A stretch of 64,000 bases of DNA from Mesorhizobium qingshengii (GTDB taxonomy: Bacteria > Pseudomonadota > Alphaproteobacteria > Rhizobiales > Rhizobiaceae): positions 1 to 64,000 of the forward strand of contig NZ_JAPFQA010000007.1 of assembly GCF_027563465.1 (NCBI RefSeq), in the 5' to 3' direction. The translations under genes were made by a program, and so were the position numbers. Shown here piece by piece: positions 25,728-33,559 of the stretch. The notes beneath the pieces are model-generated. The model made no database searches. It was not told the DNA's origin and saw only the letters and a list, made by a program, of their open reading frames with translations. Position 1 is the stretch's first letter. Each line of letters starts with the position of its first letter.

Positions 25728-27080
25728 CTATTCCGCGGCTTCGACGGCACCACGCCGCGTGTCGAGCTTCTTTGCCGTCCGCGCCCAGAAGCTTGACATG
25801 AAAGCGGGATCGCGAAGCGCCTCCAGCCGTGGCCATTCGGGAAAGGACGAAGCGAAGATATCTGCGGGCATGCGCGCGTCCTTGTAAGGATTGACCGCGC
25901 CGCCGGCCTCGACCGTGATGCGGTCGAGTTCCCGCAGCAAGGCCAGCGTCGCCGCTCCCTTGTTGGGGAAATCAAGCGTCAGTGTGTACCCGGGACGCGG
26001 GAATGAAAGCAGCGCCGGCGAGCGGACGCTGCCGAAGCGTTTCAACACGGTGAGGAACGACCCCTGCCCGGCTCGCCTGGCGGCAGCGAGAAGCTCCGGC
26101 ACGACGGTGCGCGCGGCCGCTTCCGGTATCACGCTCTGGTGCTGGAAAAGCCCTCTCGGCCCGTAAAGCCGGTTCCAGTCGCCCACGCCGTCAAGCGGAA
26201 AGAAGAAACTGTGGTAACCGACCTGTCGCGGCGCCGTCGACCGCCCCTTCTTCCAACGGTAGACGGCGTTGAATGCGGTCAGGAACGGTCGATTGAGCAC
26301 ATTGAACGGCGGCTGGACCGGTATCGAGAGATTGCCGCCGGCGCGCGAGGCGGCATGCGAGCCGTGCTCGGCATGATTGCCGGTGAACAGCAACCCGCGG
26401 CCGCTGTTGCGGCCGCCGGCAAGCTGGTCGATCCAGGCGACCGCGTATTCATTGGCCTGATCGGCGGCCTCGGCCAGGCCGAAGAACTCGCCAAGATCGC
26501 GAAACGGCGTCGCCTTCTCGACGATGTCGAGTGAGGGGACCCGCATCAACCGGATCGAGGCCGACAGGATGAGGCCGGTCAGTCCCATGCCGCCGATCGT
26601 CGCCCGAAACAGCCGTGGATTGTCCGTTGCCGAGCAGCGATGGCTTTTTCCGTCGGACCTGAGCAGCGTGAAGGTCTCGACGTGGCAGCCGAAGGTGCCG
26701 CGCCGATGATGGTTCTTGCCATGGACGTCATTGGCGATGGCGCCGCCGAGCGTGACGAATTGCGTGCCCGGAACAACCGCCGGGAAGAAGCCGTAAGGCG
26801 CGGCATGGGCGATGATGTCGGACAGGAGCACGCCGGAGTCCGCCTCGAGAAGACCCGTCTCGGCGTTGAAGGCCCGGATACGGTTCAACGGCCGCATGTC
26901 GACGACCGTGCCGGCCTCGTTCTGGCAGGAATCGCCGTAGGAGCGCCCATTGCCATAAGCCAGCAGCGACGCCGGCTTGGCCTGGCCTGCCCTCAGCAGC
27001 GCAATGCCATCCTCGGCGCCGATCGCCCGTGGCGCTGGCGGCGTGGCGAGGCCAAAACTCCGGAGCCGTTCGCCAGCCAT
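25728..27080 (-). CDS. DprE1-like FAD-dependent polyprenyl-phosphoribose oxidase
   Basis: The 450-residue oxidoreductase has a VAO-type FAD domain (YGNGRSYGDSCQNEAG, with GNGRSYGD at 43-50, then GGAIANDVHGKNHHRRGTFG). Its cap domain closely follows mycobacterial DprE1, including the SFPRPGYTLTLDFP segment near 359-372 and Lys400 in NPYKDAR, equivalent to catalytic Lys418. DprE1 oxidises decaprenylphosphoryl-ribose at C2' to the keto form on the way to decaprenylphosphoryl-arabinose. The residue matching Cys387, the benzothiazinone target, appears to be Thr368. Two bases separate this gene from the UbiA fusion gene upstream, so the two steps are co-expressed. A role in arabinose or another pentose donor synthesis is strongly suggested. 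Confidence 0.82.
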   Translation of the reverse strand: MAGERLRSFGLATPPAPRAIGAEDGIALLRAGQAKPASLLAYGNGRSYGDSCQNEAGTVVDMRPLNRIRAFNAETGLLEADSGVLLSDIIAHAAPYGFFPAVVPGTQFVTLGGAIANDVHGKNHHRRGTFGCHVETFTLLRSDGKSHRCSATDNPRLFRATIGGMGLTGLILSASIRLMRVPSLDIVEKATPFRDLGEFFGLAEAADQANEYAVAWIDQLAGGRNSGRGLLFTGNHAEHGSHAASRAGGNLSIPVQPPFNVLNRPFLTAFNAVYRWKKGRSTAPRQVGYHSFFFPLDGVGDWNRLYGPRGLFQHQSVIPEAAARTVVPELLAAARRAGQGSFLTVLKRFGSVRSPALLSFPRPGYTLTLDFPNKGAATLALLRELDRITVEAGGAVNPYKDARMPADIFASSFPEWPRLEALRDPAFMSSFWARTAKKLDTRRGAVEAAE

Positions 27081-27082
27081 GC

Positions 27083-28516
27083 CTACCAGCCCCCGATGAC
27101 CAGCAGCACCGCGCCGATCAGCACGACGATCTGGCTGCGCCAGTCACGGATGATGAAGACGACCGGGTCGTCATGCATCTCGTCGCGGCGGGCGAGGATC
27201 CAGACGCGCATGGTGAGATAGAGCACGATCGGCGCCAGCGGCCAGATCAGCCACGGATGCGGATAAAGCTCGCGCACCGAAACACTGTCCATGTAGAGCG
27301 CCAGAACCAGCGCCGAGGAGAAGGCCGAGGCCATACCGGCCTGGGCGACGATCTCCTGGTCCTCGGTGCGATAGCCGCGGCCGGCAATGCGCTCGCCAGG
27401 CGGAATGGCGGTGGTGCGCAATTCGACAAAGCGCTTCACCAGCGCCAGCGACAGGAAGAAGAAGATTGAGAAGGCAAGCAGCCAGAACGAGACGTCGACG
27501 CCGGTCGCGGCCGCACCCGCCAGGACGCGGATCGTGTAGAGGCCGGCGAGCGTCAGCACGTCGACCAGCAGCATGCGCTTGAGCGACAGCGAATAGGCCG
27601 TGGTGACGACCATGTAGCCGCCGAGCACGGCCAGGAATTCCACCGGCAAGAGCAGCCCGGTGCCGATGCCGATCGCCAGAAGCACAACGATCGAGCCAAG
27701 GCCGAACGGGATCGACAGGGCGCCGCTCGCAAACGGCCTGTTGCGTTTGGTGACGTGCTTGCGGTCGAGCGCGAGGTCGAAGAAATCGTTGAGGATATAG
27801 ATGGCCGACGCCACCGCGCTGAACGAGATGAACGCCAGCAGGCATTGCCAGATCATGTCGGAGTTGAAATATTCGTGCGAGAGCACCATCGGCACCGCGA
27901 TCAGCGAGTTCTTCAACCACTGATGGACGCGCAGCATCTTGATGATGGTCCGCAATGTCGGCTTCGGCACCGGCATGGTCTCGGCGCCGTGTGTCGCTTG
28001 CCAGCGAGCGGCATGACGGTCTGGCGCCACGACGATCGCCGCGCGCGCGGCATCGAAGACCTGGAGGTCGTGGCGGCTGTTGCCGGCATAGTCGAACCCG
28101 CCGTCGCCATAGGCCGCGATCAGCGAGGCGCGCTTCTTGCCCGAAGTGAGATTGTCGAGACCGTCGGTTGCCAGCACCCGGTCGAAAATGCCGAGATGGG
28201 TAGCGATGGCGTCGGCGAACTTGCGTGGCGTGCCGGTCGCCAGCACGATCCTGCGGCCTTCGGCGTGCTCGGCGCGAATGCGCTCGAGCAGCGGCTCGCG
28301 ATAGGGCAGCGACGCCGGATCGATGTCGATGCGTTGGGCGATCGCCTGCTTCAGCCGCGCCGGTCCGCTGGCGGCCCAGAAAGGCACGAGGAATATATAG
28401 AGCGGATTCTTCTTGAGAAGGATGAACAGTCCTTCCCACAACAGATCGGTCGCGATCAGCGTGCCGTCGAGATCGACCGCAAGCGGTATTGCGTTCCTGT
28501 CCGAGCGCGCATCCAT
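27083..28516 (-). CDS. HAD phosphatase-UbiA phosphoribosyltransferase fusion
   Basis: The 477-residue fusion starts with a HAD domain (about 10-175): DLDGTL at 15-20, a LATGTP motif II, and a motif III/IV region GDGGFDYAGNSRHD. A UbiA integral-membrane domain follows (about 188-475), with the Asp-rich NDFFDLALD at 243-251 and KRNRPFASG. The UbiA part resembles Rv3806c, which transfers phosphoribose from PRPP to decaprenyl phosphate. The HAD part could then remove the 5'-phosphate. Together they would yield polyprenyl-phosphoribose, the substrate of the DprE1 homologue encoded next. This is the first gene of the operon. A rhizobial UbiA relative (NoeC) acts in Nod-factor arabinosylation in Azorhizobium. 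Use of PRPP here is inferred, not shown. Confidence 0.82.
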   Translation of the reverse strand: MDARSDRNAIPLAVDLDGTLIATDLLWEGLFILLKKNPLYIFLVPFWAASGPARLKQAIAQRIDIDPASLPYREPLLERIRAEHAEGRRIVLATGTPRKFADAIATHLGIFDRVLATDGLDNLTSGKKRASLIAAYGDGGFDYAGNSRHDLQVFDAARAAIVVAPDRHAARWQATHGAETMPVPKPTLRTIIKMLRVHQWLKNSLIAVPMVLSHEYFNSDMIWQCLLAFISFSAVASAIYILNDFFDLALDRKHVTKRNRPFASGALSIPFGLGSIVVLLAIGIGTGLLLPVEFLAVLGGYMVVTTAYSLSLKRMLLVDVLTLAGLYTIRVLAGAAATGVDVSFWLLAFSIFFFLSLALVKRFVELRTTAIPPGERIAGRGYRTEDQEIVAQAGMASAFSSALVLALYMDSVSVRELYPHPWLIWPLAPIVLYLTMRVWILARRDEMHDDPVVFIIRDWRSQIVVLIGAVLLVIGGW

Positions 28517-28689
28517 GTCCGTCCTGCCCTGCCAGCGTATGATCCGGAAACCGGAATCTCGTTGCGCGCCGCGTTTCGGCGTCTTGAAAGCTGGTATAGC
28601 GAGGGATGGCGTAGCGAACGTTAAAACGCCCGGTTGCAGGCGGCTGCCGCGGCTGTTTTTCCGGCGTCATTGTTAAACAACCGCTACCG

Positions 28690-28725
28690 GAAACGATAAA
28701 AGGCCGAGCGAATGCCCGGCCTTTC
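28690..28725 (-). terminator. Terminator of the small exported protein gene
   Basis: On the minus strand AAAGGCCG (28724-28717) pairs with CGGCCTTT (28706-28699), followed by TTATCG. It lies 18 bases past the stop codon at 28744. The rest of the 28517-28743 gap holds the upstream region of the UbiA operon; no other gene was seen there. Confidence 0.8.
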
Positions 28726-28743
28726 CTGTCATACCATCGAGAC

Positions 28744-29007
28744 TTACTTGATGCGGGCGACACCGCCCGAGATCTCGACCGTTTCAGAACCCGTCAGGGC
28801 TTCGAGGTCGCCGTTGGGCAAGGTGACGAAGCAGCCATTGGGGCAGAACTCGACGGTTTCACCAGCGGCCAGCGCAAGGTCGGTCTTGCTGCCGCCCTCC
28901 GTCACGACCAGCGTGCGGGTCTCGGCGTCCTTGTTGACCGCGCTCGCGGCATTGGCCGAGCCGATGGCAGCGACCAGGGCGACGGCAGCGACGAGAGACT
29001 TCCACAT
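28744..29007 (-). CDS. Small exported protein, unknown function
   Basis: An 87-residue precursor has a signal peptide (MWKSLVAAVALVAAIGSANA) and a short mature domain: TLVVTEGGSKTDLALAAGET, then VEFCPNGCFVTLPNGDLEAL and TGSETVEISGG. Two cysteines in CPNGC are likely disulfide-bonded in the periplasm. Similar small proteins are common in Mesorhizobium without assigned function. The ATG at 29007 was chosen because it places the signal peptide at the N terminus; the region upstream reads as non-coding. It is monocistronic, with a clear terminator. No family name is offered. Confidence 0.75.
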   Translation of the reverse strand: MWKSLVAAVALVAAIGSANAASAVNKDAETRTLVVTEGGSKTDLALAAGETVEFCPNGCFVTLPNGDLEALTGSETVEISGGVARIK

Positions 29008-29227
29008 GTTGCAATATCGGTGTTCCCACCGCCTCTGTTGCATTTCGCAAGGCATTTTCGCCTTTGCATGGGAGCTTATATGAGATGGAAGCTGAACCGC
29101 AACTGAATGCCGCATTCATGCCGCAATCGGCTTTGGCTTCTCCAATGCCGGTCAAGGCGCGGCGGGACCGGCCTTCGCACCGCGCTATCCGCGCCGATGG
29201 CGAATGGCTGAAAAGGCAACAGGAAGC

Positions 29228-31717
29228 CTAGTCGGGATCGGGCTTGCGCACCTTGCGCCCCGTCTTCGCCAGTCGCTTCTTCTCCGCCTCGGCTTCGGCC
29301 TTCACCTGTTCCTGTTCGGCGAAGTCGGCCTCGATCTTGTCGTCGTCGATCGGCCAGGCCTTGGGCTTCTTGATCTCGACCACGGCGCGCGGCGTCGAGG
29401 GAATTTCGATGTGCTCCTCGTTGAATTTTTCAAGGACGGCGAAGCGGACGTCGTTCTGTACGATGTTGCCGTTCATCACATCGGCCAGGAAGACCCTGAT
29501 CTCGAATTCGAGCGCGGCCGCGCCAAAATTGGAAAACAGCACGAAGGGTTCGGGGTTCTTCAGCACCAGCGGATGGTTGCGCGCGATCTCCAGCAGGATG
29601 GTATGGACCTGCTTGACGTCGCTGCCATAGGCGACGCCGACCTTGATGTCGATGCGGCCGAGCTTGTTGCGATGCGTCCAGTTGCCGACAGAATTGTTGA
29701 TCAGGTTCGAATTGGGCAGGATCACCGACTGGCGCTGGAAGGTCTCGATCTCGGTCGCGCGCACGCTGATCTTCTTGACCGTGCCGCTGACATCGCCGGC
29801 CACGATCCAGTCACCGACCTTGAACGGCCGCTCGGCCAGCAGGATCAGGCCGGAGACGAAATTGGACACCACATTCTGCAGGCCAAAGCCGATACCGAGG
29901 GAAAGAGCACCGGCGACGAGCGCAAGACTGGACAGGTCGATGCCCGCCGCCGAGATGCCGACGAGCGCCGCAAGGGCAACGCCGGCATAGCCGACCGCCA
30001 GCCGGATCGAGTTGCGCACCCCGGTATCGACCTTGCCGCGCGCCATCACCGACCCGTCGAGCCAGCCCTGGAACCAGCGCGTGAGGAAATAGCCGATGAT
30101 GAAGACGACGATGCCGGACAGGATGCCGGTGACCGAAATCGTCACCGACCCGATGTTGATCCCGGTTGCCAGCTTGTAGGCCCACGCCTGGATGTCGCCT
30201 GGCTGGAACCCCCACATCAGCAGGATCAGCGGCAGGAACACCAGCACGATCATCAGATTGATGGCGACGCTGACGACGAGGCCGAGCTGGTCGAGTGCCG
30301 TGTCCTCGTAGCTGGAATTGGCCGACAGCCAGCGCCCTACCGAGGTGTTGGCGAAAGCCCCCTCCTCGCCGATCGCCCGCGCCGACAGGAAGCCGATATA
30401 GGCCGTGATCAGGGCGGTGCCGGTGACCACGACCTGCAGCGACACGAACAGGGCGAGGCCAATATAGCCAAGCAAGGCCGTTATGATGGTGAACAGACCA
30501 AGCGCCAGCGACAGGTAACGCAGCCATGCCGGCCATGGCCGCCAGCTTCCGTCGTGTGCCTTGAACGGTCGCAGCATCGCCATCAGGATCAGGATGATCC
30601 CGACGATGATCGTGGCGACGAAACTGCGGGCAATGGTCAGCGACAGCGGCGAGCCCATCTTGTCGTTGATGACCGACAGGAAAGTGTTGACGCTGATGAC
30701 CACGGCCATGGCGGTAGCCAGGCGAACCAGCCAGCGCGCCGGCCCCGTTTCGACCGGGATAAGACGCCAGTTTGGCAACCGCGGCGAAAGTGCCGCATTG
30801 GTCAGCCGGTTGACGCAGAACACCACCCCGATGACCGTCGCCAACGCATTGAGGAAGAGGCCAATGTCGCCGCGCAACACATTGTAATAATTGAAGAAGA
30901 AGATGGTCGAGCCAAGAAAGGCTCCGACTGCCAGCGTCGGCAGCAATGTCGACCAGAAGGCCACCGACAGGCGGCTGAGATAAGACGGGTCTTCGTTGGC
31001 GGGATCGGCTTCGAACACCCGCCCGAACAGGCGCCGGCCGCCGACCAGCAGCACCAGCGCCAACCCGAGTGCCACGAAGGTTGCCGCGAGGATGGCCTGG
31101 AACTTGAACTTGAAGGCGAAGCTCAGCCAGGACGACACCGCCTTGTAGAAATTGCCGAACTCATCGAGGGCATCCGAAAAGACCTGCGGGCTTAGCGCAT
31201 CGGACAGCACGTAGCGCTTGGTGAGCAGATTGCGGAACAGCTCGCTGCGCATGTTGCCGATCTTGTCGATCAGCCCGCTGATGCGGATCGACAGGTTCTG
31301 CGCGGCGGCGACGACCGCGTTGATCTCGGCCTTTTCCGACGCCAGCGCCTGGCGTTCGCCCGTCACTATGTCGGGCTCCTGAGGCTGGCCCGCCGCCGGC
31401 GGCGGGCCCAGCACCTCGATGCGATTGTTGATGTCGGTGAGGCGCGAACGGAACGCCAGTGCACTCGTCAGTGCCGCCCGCGACAGATCCTCCAGTTGCA
31501 GACGGATATCCACGAGAGTGGCATCGTCATCACCGTCCTGCTGTATTTTCTTCTCGAGATCGTCGGTCTTGGCCGTCAGGCCCTGGATGACTTTCTGTTG
31601 ATCGGTGATCAATCCGGCCGCGCCCTGGCCGAGCGCTTGCGCCATCGCGTCAAACGAAGGCGACGCCGAAACGACGAGCGTCAAAACCAAAATGAGGCGA
31701 AGCAATCTCAAAAGCAT
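29228..31717 (-). CDS. Large MscS-family mechanosensitive channel with DUF3772 domain
   Basis: A protein of about 829 residues has a signal peptide, a periplasmic coiled region (residues about 30-190, with the DUF3772 segment near LSPQVFSDALDEFGNFYKAV), and about ten membrane helices. A C-terminal MscS core includes GIGFGLQNVVSNFVSGLILL and a pore-lining helix, then the beta domain (ERPFKVGDWI). The last 30 residues are Lys/Glu-rich. It is a YbiO/YjeP-like large channel that should open under hypo-osmotic stress. ATG 31717 gives a leader MLLRLLRLILVLTLVVSASP; GTG 31735 is an alternative, and neither has a strong ribosome site. It is divergent from soxB, which would make sense where betaines act as osmolytes, but this is only positional. 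Confidence 0.85.
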   Translation of the reverse strand: MLLRLLRLILVLTLVVSASPSFDAMAQALGQGAAGLITDQQKVIQGLTAKTDDLEKKIQQDGDDDATLVDIRLQLEDLSRAALTSALAFRSRLTDINNRIEVLGPPPAAGQPQEPDIVTGERQALASEKAEINAVVAAAQNLSIRISGLIDKIGNMRSELFRNLLTKRYVLSDALSPQVFSDALDEFGNFYKAVSSWLSFAFKFKFQAILAATFVALGLALVLLVGGRRLFGRVFEADPANEDPSYLSRLSVAFWSTLLPTLAVGAFLGSTIFFFNYYNVLRGDIGLFLNALATVIGVVFCVNRLTNAALSPRLPNWRLIPVETGPARWLVRLATAMAVVISVNTFLSVINDKMGSPLSLTIARSFVATIIVGIILILMAMLRPFKAHDGSWRPWPAWLRYLSLALGLFTIITALLGYIGLALFVSLQVVVTGTALITAYIGFLSARAIGEEGAFANTSVGRWLSANSSYEDTALDQLGLVVSVAINLMIVLVFLPLILLMWGFQPGDIQAWAYKLATGINIGSVTISVTGILSGIVVFIIGYFLTRWFQGWLDGSVMARGKVDTGVRNSIRLAVGYAGVALAALVGISAAGIDLSSLALVAGALSLGIGFGLQNVVSNFVSGLILLAERPFKVGDWIVAGDVSGTVKKISVRATEIETFQRQSVILPNSNLINNSVGNWTHRNKLGRIDIKVGVAYGSDVKQVHTILLEIARNHPLVLKNPEPFVLFSNFGAAALEFEIRVFLADVMNGNIVQNDVRFAVLEKFNEEHIEIPSTPRAVVEIKKPKAWPIDDDKIEADFAEQEQVKAEAEAEKKRLAKTGRKVRKPDPD

Positions 31718-31863
31718 GATTTGTCGGCGACTCACGGGCGCAAAAAACAGTCTAAAAGCCTGTCCTTGATAAAGACGGCCATATCATGGGGCAAGCCGTC
31801 GCATCGGGTCGTTGCCAAAGGCGTCGGCCAGTCGAAAGGCGATGGCGCAATACTGGCTTTGCG

Positions 31864-31893
31864 GATGCGGCCTGCCCTATAGTCTGCCGCATC
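31864..31893 (+). promoter_or_regulatory. Inverted repeat in the soxB promoter region
   Basis: GATGCGGC (31864-31871) and GCCGCATC (31886-31893) form an 8-bp perfect inverted repeat with a 14-base spacer, ending 20 bases before the soxB ATG. Placement suits an operator for the sarcosine oxidase operon. The same GATGCGGC octamer occurs at 20580-20587 upstream of the dehydrogenase gene. Confidence 0.5.
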
Positions 31894-31913
31894 GCCCGAA
31901 CCGGATGACAATG

Positions 31914-33173
31914 ATGGCAGAGTACTCGGCCTTTTCGCTGCTCGCGAACGCGCTCAAGGGAAACAAGGACTGGAAGCCGGCCTGGCGCAAGCCGGATCCG
32001 AAGGCGTCCTACGATGTCATCATCATCGGTGGCGGCGGCCATGGGCTGGCGACCGCTTATTATCTCGCCAAGGAACACGGCATCACCAATGTCGCCGTGC
32101 TGGAAAAAGGCTGGCTCGGCTCCGGCAATGTTGGCCGCAACACGACCGCTGTGCGCTCGAACTATCTGCTGCCGGCCAACACCCGCTTCTACGAACACTC
32201 GATGAAGCTGTGGGAGAACCTGTCGCACGAGCTCAACTACAACGTCATGTTCTCGCAGCGCGGCTGCCTTAATCTCGCGCACACGCCCGCCCAGTTCGAC
32301 GACTATGCAAGGCGCGGCAATGCCATGCGCCATCTCGGCGTCGACGCCGAGCTGATGACGCCAGCGCAGATCAAGCGTCTGATCCCGGCGCTCGATATCT
32401 CCGACAGCGCACGCTTCCCGGTGGTCGGCGGCCTGATGCAACGGCGCGCCGGCACCGCCCGCCACGATGCGGTGGCCTGGGGCTACGCGCGCGGCGCCGA
32501 CCGTCGTGGCGTCGACATCATCGAAAATTGCGAGGTCACCGGCTTCCTGCGCGATGGCGACCGCGTCACCGGCGTGTCAACCTCGCGCGGCGACATCCGT
32601 GCCAAGAAAGTGGCCGTCGCGGTGGCTGGCAGCACCGGACGCGTCATGCAACTGGCCGGCATCGAGACGATGCCGATCGAGAGCCACGTGCTGCAGGCCT
32701 TCGTCACGGAATCGCTGAAGCCCTTCATCGACACCGTCGTGACGTTCGGCATGGGCCATTTCTACATGTCGCAGTCGGACAAGGGCGGCCTTGTCTATGG
32801 CGGCGACCTCGACGGCTACAACAGCTACGCCCAGCGCGGCAATCTGCCCATCGTCGACGAAGTGATGAGCGAGATGCTGGCGCTGTTCCCAGGCCTTGCC
32901 CGCGTGCGCATGCTGCGCTCATGGGGCGGCGTCTGCGACATGTCGATGGATGGCTCGCCGATCATCACCACCGGTCCCCTGCCCGGCATGTATCTCAACT
33001 GCGGCTGGTGCTATGGCGGCTTCAAGGCGACGCCGGCTTCCGGCTGGTGCTTTGCCTGGACCATCGCCAAGGATCAGCCGCACGACTTCAACGCCCCCTT
33101 CACGCTCGACCGCTTCCACCGCGGTCTGGTGATCGACGACAAGGGCCAGGGCGCGAATCCGCGGCTGCATTAG
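31914..33173 (+). CDS. soxB: Sarcosine oxidase beta subunit
   Basis: The 419-residue subunit of heterotetrameric sarcosine oxidase carries the FAD-binding GGGGHGLATAYYL (39-51). RAGTARHDAVAWG (178-190) includes His184, at the position where the family attaches FMN covalently. It demethylates sarcosine to glycine; electrons go to O2 and the methyl group to THF in the alpha subunit. Its start MAEYSAFSLLANALKG matches the family's M.x.YS.FSLL.xAL pattern, so ATG 31914 is preferred over the ATGs at 31905 and 31911. It heads the soxBDAG operon. An inverted repeat lies just upstream. An 89-base gap with a repeat-like sequence separates it from soxD. Confidence 0.93.
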   Translation: MAEYSAFSLLANALKGNKDWKPAWRKPDPKASYDVIIIGGGGHGLATAYYLAKEHGITNVAVLEKGWLGSGNVGRNTTAVRSNYLLPANTRFYEHSMKLWENLSHELNYNVMFSQRGCLNLAHTPAQFDDYARRGNAMRHLGVDAELMTPAQIKRLIPALDISDSARFPVVGGLMQRRAGTARHDAVAWGYARGADRRGVDIIENCEVTGFLRDGDRVTGVSTSRGDIRAKKVAVAVAGSTGRVMQLAGIETMPIESHVLQAFVTESLKPFIDTVVTFGMGHFYMSQSDKGGLVYGGDLDGYNSYAQRGNLPIVDEVMSEMLALFPGLARVRMLRSWGGVCDMSMDGSPIITTGPLPGMYLNCGWCYGGFKATPASGWCFAWTIAKDQPHDFNAPFTLDRFHRGLVIDDKGQGANPRLH

Positions 33174-33177
33174 ACCA

Positions 33178-33262
33178 TGGTCCGGAACCGAAGACCCGCC
33201 CTAGCGAAAGTGGAAAACCGGCTTTCCGACCGGATGACGGTCAAACAAGAAGATAGAATTCA
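33178..33262 (+). repeat. Intergenic repeat-like sequence between soxB and soxD
   Basis: The stretch contains GCGAAAGTGGAAAACCGG and CTTTCCGACCGG and ends CAAACAAGAAGATAGAAT. It resembles a dispersed intergenic element I recall from Mesorhizobium genomes, and it is the only sizeable gap in an otherwise overlapping operon. It may form a hairpin (ACCGG/CCGGT-like arms) that adjusts soxD and soxA expression. Confidence 0.4.
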
Positions 33263-33559
33263 ATGTTGATCACCTGTCCGTATTGCGGCCCTCGCGATGT
33301 CATCGAGTTCACCTATCAGGGTGACGGCAATCGCGAGCGCCCCGACCCCGCCTCGCAGAATTTCGAAGCGTGGAACGCCTATGTCTACGACCGGCTGAAC
33401 CCGGCCGGCGACCACAACGAGATCTGGCAGCATTCCGGCGGTTGCCGCGCGCATCTGCGGGTCGTGCGCAACACACTCACGCATGAGATTTCCAGTGTCG
33501 CCTTCGTGCGCGGCGAGCACACCTCGACCCCGCGTCGCAAGGCCGAGGGCAAATCGTGA
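33263..33559 (+). CDS. soxD: Sarcosine oxidase delta subunit
   Basis: The 98-residue zinc-binding subunit starts MLITCPYCGPR, with Cys5 and Cys8. Further on HSGGCRAHLRV gives His57 and Cys61. These Cys/His residues are the family's Zn ligands. The subunit is required for assembly of the alpha-beta-gamma-delta enzyme and has no catalytic residues. The order soxB-soxD-soxA-soxG is the standard one. The stop TGA at 33557-33559 overlaps the GTG start of soxA, so translation is coupled. The C terminus is a short basic tail (STPRRKAEGKS). Confidence 0.92.
   Translation: MLITCPYCGPRDVIEFTYQGDGNRERPDPASQNFEAWNAYVYDRLNPAGDHNEIWQHSGGCRAHLRVVRNTLTHEISSVAFVRGEHTSTPRRKAEGKS

Noticed and set aside
29204..31195. 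A 663-codon plus-strand frame antisense to the MscS channel gene
   Set aside because: Composition is Asp/Arg/Gln/His-rich without hydrophobic core or motif; the minus strand encodes a recognisable channel.
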